Source of the DNA: Bacteroidota bacterium
GTDB lineage: Bacteria; Bacteroidota; Bacteroidia; B-17B0; B-17BO
Length of the DNA: 21,638 nt
Reading direction: 5' to 3'
Assembly (NCBI GenBank): GCA_025356715.1
Contig: JANXRU010000318.1
Span: forward strand, 1-21,638
Position numbers and translations under genes: made by a program. Positions within the stretch are counted from its first letter, which is position 1; each line of letters starts with the position of its first letter. Below are positions 16,211 to 21,638 of the stretch, piece after piece. The notes beneath the pieces were generated by a model. The model was not told the origin of the DNA. It was given only the letters and a program-made list of their open reading frames with translations, and ran no database searches.

Positions 16211-16391
16211 GAATGGAATGCAGATAACACAGATTAAATTATATCTAAATATGATTTGTTCTAGTACTTGGAATTTCGACAGGCTTAATATCCGTTAGGC
16301 GAAGTATCTTTTTAATCAAAAAAATTATATCCTACTACTAATCAACAGTAATAATTTACCTTTGTTAATCATAACAATCTGCGTTCCATTC
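16211..16391. repeat. Imperfect inverted-repeat element between genes
   Basis: Left arm GAATGGAATGCAGAT (16211-16225) and right arm, the complement of GAATGGAACGCAGAT (about 16377-16391), match at 14 of 15 positions and lie about 150 bp apart. The inner part includes TTTCGACAGGCTT, like intergenic repeats that I remember from Bacteroidota. It may be a small non-coding mobile repeat remnant. There is no gene inside. Confidence 0.45.
16357..16364 (+). promoter_or_regulatory. Possible -7 element for the epimerase gene
   Basis: TACCTTTG matches TAnnTTTG exactly and lies 84 bp before the ATG at 16449. No TTG is found at the right distance for a -33 box, so this is only a possible promoter. Confidence 0.3.
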
Positions 16392-16448
16392 CTTTTTATT
16401 GGCGGAATAGTTGCCTTATTTTAACACAACAATTTAAATACAGAAATC

Positions 16449-17354
16449 ATGAAAAAATTAATAATAGCAGGTGGCACAGGCTTTTTAGGCAAAGCCATAG
16501 TTTTAAAATACGAATATGAATTTGATGAAATCATTATTTTATCTCGTTCGGCAAATGCACAACTAAAAAATGTACGCTATCTGCAATGGGATGCAAAGTC
16601 TTTTGGATCCTGGTGTACAGAGCTTGAAGGCGCAACAGCTATTATTAATTTGTGTGGCAAAAGTGTAGATTGCCGTTACACCGAAAAAAACAAAGCCCTT
16701 ATTTTTTCTTCGAGGTTAGACTCTACACAAATTATTGGCGAAGCTATTTTAAAATGTATCAATCCTCCAAAACTATGGATTAATGGAGCTTCCGCCACTA
16801 TTTATGCACATAGCGAAAATAAACGCCAAACGGAATTATCAACAGAAATAGGTTCTGGATTTTCGGTAGAGGTTTGTAAGGCTTGGGAAAAAGTGTTTAA
16901 CGACTTTACATTACCAAGCACTCGAAAGGTAAATTTACGAATCTCTATGGTGATGGGTCAGGGAGGAGGTGTGTTTCCTGTATTAATCAATATGTCAGCT
17001 AAAGGTTTGGGAGGCACTATGGGTAAAGGAACACAACAAGTGAGTTGGATACATATTGATGATTTTTGCAACTTTGTAAAATGGGTAATTGATAACAATA
17101 AAGTGGTAGGTGTTTATAATGTGGTTGCGCCTAATCCTATCACAAATAAAGAAATGATGGCTCTATTTCGTAAAAAAGTGCAGGTTAAAATTGGACTACC
17201 AGCTACGGAATGGATGCTTAAAATAGGCGCATTTTTTATAGGCACAGAAACGGAATTAATTTTAAAAAGTAGGTATTCTTACCCACAGAAAGCTTTAAAT
17301 GAAGGATTTTCTTATAACTATCAAACATTTCAGGAGTGTTTAGGTAATTTGTAA
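16449..17354 (+). CDS. TIGR01777-family NAD-dependent epimerase/dehydratase-like protein
   Basis: This 301-residue extended short-chain dehydrogenase/reductase relates to YfcH. The nucleotide-binding motif is GGTGFLG (8-14). An SATIY segment (115-119) holds the serine/tyrosine region, CKAWE (143-147) is typical for the family, and WIHIDDFCNFVKWVID (about 201-216) follows. The C-terminal DUF1731-like part reads LPATEWMLKIGAFF and ELILKSRYSYPQKALNEGFSY. The substrate is unknown for the whole family. It is probably cytosolic. The start context AGAAATCATGAA is the same as for two membrane genes upstream. It follows those genes after the repeat-containing gap and precedes DUF420 by 60 bp. Confidence 0.9.
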   Translation: MKKLIIAGGTGFLGKAIVLKYEYEFDEIIILSRSANAQLKNVRYLQWDAKSFGSWCTELEGATAIINLCGKSVDCRYTEKNKALIFSSRLDSTQIIGEAILKCINPPKLWINGASATIYAHSENKRQTELSTEIGSGFSVEVCKAWEKVFNDFTLPSTRKVNLRISMVMGQGGGVFPVLINMSAKGLGGTMGKGTQQVSWIHIDDFCNFVKWVIDNNKVVGVYNVVAPNPITNKEMMALFRKKVQVKIGLPATEWMLKIGAFFIGTETELILKSRYSYPQKALNEGFSYNYQTFQECLGNL

Positions 17355-17414
17355 ATTTTAGTACAACTAAAAAATAATGTGTTCTTTTGTAAAAATAATA
17401 GAACATCATTTTAT

Positions 17415-18014
17415 ATGGAAACAAAAGCCTTGTTAAACAAACAAAACGACAAAACAGTTTTTAAAATAGTAGTTGCTGTAAGTATTCTCATCTGTATAGT
17501 TGTTGTTGTTTTAAATCAAAAATTAATACCTGTTCCTGATATATTTCCTCAATTTATATATAAGCTACCTTTAGTAAATGCCATTTTAAATGGCAGCTGT
17601 AGTTTGTTATTAATAGCGTCTTTATGGGCTATTAAAAATAAAAATATTGAGCTACATAAAAAATTAAACTTAACCGCTTTTTTGTTTTCTGCATTATTTT
17701 TAATTTCATACGTTAGCGCTCATTATTTTATTCCAGATACCATGTATGGAGATTTAAATCATGACCATGTACTCGATATGGGTGAATTAGAAAGTGTTTC
17801 AGGCATGCGTTCTTTTTATCTAGTAATTTTATTAAGTCATATTTTGTTAGCCGTAATTGTATTACCGTTAATCTTATTATCGTTTTATTATGGCTTAAAA
17901 GACGATCGCTCTAAGCATAAAAAATTAACCCGTTTCAGTTATCCTATTTGGTTATATGTAACCATAACAGGCGTAGTTGTTTACATGATGATATCCCCTT
18001 ACTATAATTATTAA
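17415..18014 (+). CDS. DUF420 membrane protein (CtaM/YozB-like)
   Basis: This 199-residue protein starts at ATG 17415; an in-frame GTG at 17379 lies in a weakly coding stretch and is less likely. About five membrane segments are visible (near 16-34, 53-72, 85-104, 129-150 and 169-190). Conserved histidines of DUF420 are at 81 (ELHKK), 103 (SAHYF), 142 (LSHILLA) and 168 (SKHKKLTR). In Firmicutes the related CtaM/YozB is needed to mature haem-copper oxidase; a similar role here is inferred. An insertion with the pattern DLNHDHVLDMGE (113-124) resembles an EF-hand calcium loop. It lies between the epimerase gene and rpoN. Confidence 0.85.
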   Translation: METKALLNKQNDKTVFKIVVAVSILICIVVVVLNQKLIPVPDIFPQFIYKLPLVNAILNGSCSLLLIASLWAIKNKNIELHKKLNLTAFLFSALFLISYVSAHYFIPDTMYGDLNHDHVLDMGELESVSGMRSFYLVILLSHILLAVIVLPLILLSFYYGLKDDRSKHKKLTRFSYPIWLYVTITGVVVYMMISPYYNY

Positions 18015-18068
18015 AAAAATTGCGCTTAACAAAAATTAAGCCAATCTGTTTTTTCTCATCCGATTTTG

Positions 18069-18076
18069 TATATTTG
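18069..18076 (+). promoter_or_regulatory. -7 promoter element directly before rpoN
   Basis: TATATTTG matches TAnnTTTG exactly. It ends 8 bp before the rpoN ATG (18085), so transcription would start at about 18083. The mRNA would then have practically no leader. The -33 region has only TGTTTTTT (from 18047) and no perfect TTTG. Confidence 0.42.
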
Positions 18077-18084
18077 CCTTGGTT

Positions 18085-19569
18085 ATGGCACTTAGACAAA
18101 CACAGCAATTTAAGTTATTACAAAAACTTTCACCTCAACAAATTCAGTTAATGAAATTGTTGCAGTTGCCTACTGTTGCTCTTGAACAGAGAATTAAGGA
18201 AGAATTGGAAATGAATCCTGCGTTAGAAGAGGATCTTAATACTCAGGAAGAAGTAGAGAATGATTATGATGAAGTAGATACTTCCGAAGAAACAGAAGTG
18301 AATGATTTTGAAGAAAAGGAAGTGGAGAAAATTGACGACGGCTATGAGTTAGAAGATTATATGGATCAAGGAGATTTGGATTCCTATAAATATGAAATAT
18401 CTAATAGTAGTTCAGATGATGAGTTTTTTCAGGCAGTTGCCGTAGAATCTCCTGATTTTCACACACAATTAGAGGAGCAATTAGGGTTAAGAGATTTAAC
18501 TAATGAACAATATACGATTGGAATATATTTAATTGGGTGTATTGATGAAGATGGGTATGTGCGACGTGAATTGTCTTTGATTTCAGATGATTTAGCGTTT
18601 TCACAAAACATCACAGTGAGTGAACAAGAGCTAGAAGCGGTTCTTAAAATAATTCAAATGTTGGATCCTGTTGGGGTAGGAGCCCGAAGTTTGCAAGAGT
18701 GTTTATTGATTCAGTTAGAAAGAAAGCCTGTTAAGGCAAAAGAAACCTATCTAGCCATTGAGGTAGTAAAAACACTCATGGATGAATTTTCTAAAAAACA
18801 TTACGAAAAAATTATTCGTAAATTAGGCATAGAAGAGGACGAGTTAAAGGATATTATCTCTGAAATTACGCAACTAAATCCCCGCCCAGGAAACTCTGAA
18901 AGTGATAATAGAGGGCAAATGTCAGAAGTTGTTCCTGATTTCAATATTACGGTGAATGATGGAGAAGCAGAACTAAGTATAAATCAACGAAATTTACCTG
19001 AATTAAAAATATCAGATGATTACATTGAAATGCTTAAAGAATATTCTCGAGCAAAAGAAAAAGCTGCAAAAGAAGCTACGTCTTTTGTCAAAGGAAAAAT
19101 AGAATCAGCAAAATGGTTTATTGAAGCTCTCCAACAACGCCACCAAACAATGCTTGTGGCAATGCATGCCATTTTACAGTATCAAAAAGAATATTTTTCT
19201 ACTGGAGATGAATCCAAATTGCGACCAATGATATTGAAAGATATTGCAGATAAAGTTGGACTAGATATCTCAACTGTATCGCGCGTAGCAAATAGTAAAT
19301 ATGTTCAAACACCATACGGAACTTTTTTATTGAAAACATTTTTTTCCGAATCACTTAGTAATGATGCAGGAGAAGAAGTGAGTTCTCGTGAAATAAAAAA
19401 AATATTACAAGATTGTATTTCTACTGAGGAAAAACGAAAACCACATACGGACGATGAATTATGTGTAATACTTAAGGAAAAGGGTTATCATATTGCTAGA
19501 CGAACCGTGGCCAAATACCGCGAACAGTTAGACATTCCTGTAGCTCGTCTTCGAAAAGAAATGAAATAA
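18085..19569 (+). CDS. rpoN: RNA polymerase sigma-54 factor
   Basis: This 494-residue protein starts at ATG 18085 (MALRQTQQFKLL); a TTG two codons upstream is possible but overlaps the presumed transcription start. Region I, which contacts core polymerase and the activator, is QKLSPQQIQLMKLLQLPTVALEQRIKEELEMNPALEE. A strongly acidic region II (about 45-115) is followed by the core-binding domain. The helix-turn-helix is KDIADKVGLDISTVSRVANSKYV, and the -24-reading RpoN box is ARRTVAKYRE (471-480). It directs transcription from -24/-12 promoters and needs an AAA+ activator; none is encoded in this window. It has 64-70 bp to DUF420 upstream and about 360 bp to the next gene. Confidence 0.96.
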   Translation: MALRQTQQFKLLQKLSPQQIQLMKLLQLPTVALEQRIKEELEMNPALEEDLNTQEEVENDYDEVDTSEETEVNDFEEKEVEKIDDGYELEDYMDQGDLDSYKYEISNSSSDDEFFQAVAVESPDFHTQLEEQLGLRDLTNEQYTIGIYLIGCIDEDGYVRRELSLISDDLAFSQNITVSEQELEAVLKIIQMLDPVGVGARSLQECLLIQLERKPVKAKETYLAIEVVKTLMDEFSKKHYEKIIRKLGIEEDELKDIISEITQLNPRPGNSESDNRGQMSEVVPDFNITVNDGEAELSINQRNLPELKISDDYIEMLKEYSRAKEKAAKEATSFVKGKIESAKWFIEALQQRHQTMLVAMHAILQYQKEYFSTGDESKLRPMILKDIADKVGLDISTVSRVANSKYVQTPYGTFLLKTFFSESLSNDAGEEVSSREIKKILQDCISTEEKRKPHTDDELCVILKEKGYHIARRTVAKYREQLDIPVARLRKEMK

Positions 19570-19928
19570 TTTTTTTAAGATTTTTGTTTCCTATTACGTT
19601 TTTAATCAATTTTTTTCTTGTTTTTCCTTTATATAAACCATTATTCAAAAGTGTTCATACTTATTATTTATTCATTCATCTAATAAAACAAATAATTGGG
19701 CATAAAAACAATAGATCAAGCATTCGGCCATTACAAGTTTGGCTATCATGCTAACTCCTAAATATTATAGACAACTCCTTATTTAGAATTATTATAAATT
19801 AACCTATATGTTAATAAAATCTAAAAATTACTACCTAGATATATAACATTCTGTTATTTTTGCAGGGTAATTTTTGTCATAATAATGTCATTAAATTATT
19901 AAAATACACCAAAAATAAGATATAATCT
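19570..19928 (+). other. Intergenic region upstream of the alternative complex III operon
   Basis: This is an AT-rich region of 359 bp. I see no rpoN terminator hairpin and no small gene. The only signal is a -7 box TATTTTTG near its 3' end (19855-19862). Confidence 0.5.
19855..19862 (+). promoter_or_regulatory. Possible -7 element of the act operon
   Basis: TATTTTTG matches TAnnTTTG exactly, 66 bp before the ATG of the cytochrome gene. No -33 TTG is found at 17-23 bp upstream, so the call is tentative. Confidence 0.38.
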
Positions 19929-21218
19929 ATGCATAATCATATGTCTCATTTCTCTCTAAAATCCTTATTTGGCGCAGTTTTCCTGTTTTTTGCTTTCTCC
20001 TTTGGATTAAAAGCTCAAGATGGTGCCAAAATATTTAAGCAAAACTGTGCTGTTTGCCACTCTTTAACAGACCAAAAATTAACAGGTCCAGGTTTATTAG
20101 GTGTTGCTGATCGCGTTCCTAAACCAACTGATGAATGGTTGGCCAAGTGGATAAAAAACAACAATAAAGTTATTGCTTCTGGCGATGGTTATGCGAAAGG
20201 CTTAGTTGCTTCTAACGGAGGTGTTGATGCTATGACTGAGTTTGAATTTTTATCTGACGATGATATTAAAGCATTAGTAGCTTATGTTAAAGCTCCTCCT
20301 GCGCCTCCAGTTGTATCAACAGGTGGTGGCTCAACGGCAGACGGCGGGCAACAAGCAGAAGTTAAAGGTGGTATTGACCCATTGTATTTAGTATTAGGTG
20401 GTGTTGTTATTTTAGCAATTATTATTGGTGCTTTACGTAGCGTTCGTCATTCATTAAAAAATTCATATAACCGCTCTGTTGGTAAAGATGAAATTCCTGA
20501 AATGACTTTTGGTCAAGAAGTAAAAGAATGGATGGGCGGTCACCGTCGTTTTGTTGGTGTACTTTGCATCATCTTTGTTTTCATTGGTATGAAATCTTGT
20601 TGGAATGCTTGTTTCAACTTAGGTGTTTATTATGATTATACAACTCAAAAAGGATATAAGCCTGAACAGCCAATCAAATTCTCTCATAAAATTCATGCTG
20701 GCGACAATGAAATTGCTTGTCAATATTGCCACAGTACTGTTGAAAAATCTCGACATGCGGGTATTCCTACAGTAAATATTTGTATGAATTGCCATAAAGG
20801 AATTCAAAAAACAGCAAATGCTGGTTCTGAAGAAGAAATTGCAAAGATATACAACGCAGCTGGCTTTAATACAAAAACTGGAAATTACGATTTACCTCAA
20901 AATCCATTAAAATGGATAAAAGTTCATAATTTACCAGATCATGTTTATTTTAATCACTCTCAACACGTTGTAGTTGGTAAACAAGAATGTGCAACATGTC
21001 ATGGTGATTTGAAAAAAATGACTGTTGCAGAACAAAAAAATCCATTAACCATGAAATGGTGTATTGAATGTCACCGTAAGACTGAAGTTGCAATGGAAGG
21101 TAACGCATACTACGATAGAATGCATAAAGCATTAAAAGAAAAATATAAAGGACAATACGACGTTAAGTTTACGGTTGATAAAATCGGTGGACTTGAGTGC
21201 GCTAAATGCCATTATTAA
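19929..21218 (+). CDS. actA: Alternative complex III multihaem cytochrome c subunit ActA
   Basis: This 429-residue subunit of the quinol:cytochrome c oxidoreductase (alternative complex III) passes electrons from quinol to cytochrome c on the periplasmic side. A signal peptide (about 1-30, GLKAQ) is followed by a class I monohaem cytochrome c domain with CAVCH (40-44) and Met102 as a possible axial ligand. A proline/glycine linker, a membrane segment (153-169), a second hydrophobic segment (209-221) and a pentahaem domain follow. The five further haem motifs are CQYCH (264-268), CMNCH (285-289), CATCH (354-358), CIECH (378-382) and CAKCH (424-428). Bacteroidota versions of this gene commonly have this one-plus-five layout as far as I recall. 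ATG 19941 is an alternative start. actB follows after 35 bp. Confidence 0.93.
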   Translation: MHNHMSHFSLKSLFGAVFLFFAFSFGLKAQDGAKIFKQNCAVCHSLTDQKLTGPGLLGVADRVPKPTDEWLAKWIKNNNKVIASGDGYAKGLVASNGGVDAMTEFEFLSDDDIKALVAYVKAPPAPPVVSTGGGSTADGGQQAEVKGGIDPLYLVLGGVVILAIIIGALRSVRHSLKNSYNRSVGKDEIPEMTFGQEVKEWMGGHRRFVGVLCIIFVFIGMKSCWNACFNLGVYYDYTTQKGYKPEQPIKFSHKIHAGDNEIACQYCHSTVEKSRHAGIPTVNICMNCHKGIQKTANAGSEEEIAKIYNAAGFNTKTGNYDLPQNPLKWIKVHNLPDHVYFNHSQHVVVGKQECATCHGDLKKMTVAEQKNPLTMKWCIECHRKTEVAMEGNAYYDRMHKALKEKYKGQYDVKFTVDKIGGLECAKCHY

Positions 21219-21253
21219 TTGTTAGAAACCGGTAATTACAAGCTATATAACAG

Positions 21254-21592
21254 ATGACTATGTCGAAAAAATACTGGAAAGGTTTACCTGAATTAAACAA
21301 CAGCGAAGACTTTTTGCAAAATAAAAACAATGAATTTGCAGAGCAATTGCCAATGGAAAATTTCCTTACTGGTGATGATGAAAATTCAAAAGGCACCAGC
21401 CGTAGAGATTTTTTAAAAGTAATGGGCTTTTCCACCGCAGCTGTTGCATTAGCAGCTTGTGAAACTCCCGTTAACCGCTCTATTCCATACGTAGTAAAAC
21501 CTGAAGAAGTTACACCTGGTGTAGCAAATTTTTATGCTTCTACTTTTTATGATGGACACGATTATGCTTCCGTTTTAGTACGTATGGAATAG
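21254..21592 (+). CDS. actB: Alternative complex III subunit ActB (TAT-variant molybdopterin oxidoreductase-like), partial
   Basis: This is the N-terminal part of a protein that is normally about 1000 residues long. Its first ~110 residues contain the extended TAT-type signal: SRRDFLKVMGFSTAAVALAAC, with the twin arginines at 50-51, then CETPVNRSIPYVVKPEEVTPGVANFYASTFYDGHDYASVLVR, a typical start of ActB. In the complex it carries iron-sulfur clusters and faces the periplasm. The stop codon at 21590-21592 is not genuine: from 21579 the sequence is an inverted copy of 21434-21493, and the residues ME plus the stop are read from that copy. Only the part up to about 21583 should be trusted. ATG 21260 is an alternative start. 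Confidence 0.9.
   Translation: MTMSKKYWKGLPELNNSEDFLQNKNNEFAEQLPMENFLTGDDENSKGTSRRDFLKVMGFSTAAVALAACETPVNRSIPYVVKPEEVTPGVANFYASTFYDGHDYASVLVRME
21434..21493 (+). repeat. Inverted repeat, original arm (inside actB)
   Basis: These 60 bases code for part of the ActB signal region. Their exact reverse complement forms the last 60 bases of the window. Confidence 0.95.
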
Positions 21593-21638
21593 AGCGGTTA
21601 ACGGGAGTTTCACAAGCTGCTAATGCAACAGCTGCGGT
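21579..21638 (-). repeat. Inverted repeat, terminal fold-back arm (probable artefact)
   Basis: This is a perfect 60-bp reverse complement of 21434-21493 and runs to the last base of the window. The junction lies at a self-complementary TACGTA. It is most simply explained by fold-back priming during amplification or by an assembly error at the contig end. Confidence 0.92.

Noticed and set aside
20598..20615. CWNAC in ActA as a seventh haem site
   Set aside because: It has no histidine after the second cysteine and three residues between the cysteines do not match CxxCH.
21579..21638. Real biological hairpin or inverted duplication within actB
   Set aside because: It would destroy a core respiratory gene, ends exactly at the contig edge and has the self-complementary junction expected for fold-back priming.
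1..21638. CRISPR array, tRNA, toxin-antitoxin, phage-defence or transposon genes
   Set aside because: I looked for spaced short repeats, cloverleaf-like sequences, transposase or nuclease motifs and small paired genes and found none that could be supported.

Overview
The window is a low-GC (AT-rich by eye), gene-dense chromosomal segment from a member of the phylum Bacteroidota. Evidence for this is a large PKD-repeat protein ending in a gliding/type IX-secretion (CHU_C-like) C-terminal domain, a Bacteroidota-type alternative complex III start (multihaem ActA plus TAT-variant ActB), an hpt-adk-obgE cluster, promoters of the TTG-N19-TAnnTTTG kind, and the absence of Shine-Dalgarno sequences. 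The order or genus cannot be fixed from the sequence alone. I see no tRNA, rRNA, CRISPR array, prophage or transposase.

Layout. 34-3881 (minus): thioredoxin with a strong terminator, and a 1116-residue secreted PKD protein. 4177-8191 (plus): a small DUF4190/CCC-like membrane protein, then after a terminator a DUF2752 protein and a tightly coupled cell-surface glycan set (GT4 glycosyltransferase, flippase, methyltransferase; TTG starts and overlaps). 8334-9744 (minus): an outer-membrane beta-barrel-like protein and a gene-poor stretch with a duplicated gene tail, a degenerate intergenic repeat and one small possible membrane protein. 9745-12586 (minus): hpt, adk and obgE; the adenylate kinase carries a 150-residue lysine-rich, histone H1-like tail and Obg has a non-canonical G4 motif. 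12759-13712 (minus): a DUF4349 lipoprotein, divergent from a GbsR/MarR-type regulator.

13866-18014 (plus): the GbsR/MarR-type regulator, four small uncharacterised membrane proteins (two of them tandem paralogues), a TIGR01777-family SDR epimerase and a DUF420 membrane protein. Matching 18-bp inverted repeats (TTTCA-N8-TGAAA) lie in front of the regulator and in front of the first membrane gene, which suggests an autoregulated local regulon. This is the best candidate in the window for an undescribed system, but its function is unknown. 18085-19569: sigma-54 (rpoN), possibly leaderless. 19929 to the end: the start of the alternative complex III respiratory operon.

The last 60 bases are an exact inverted copy of 21434-21493. 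They create a false stop codon in actB and look like a fold-back amplification or assembly artefact at the contig end, so sequence after about 21584 should not be taken as genomic.
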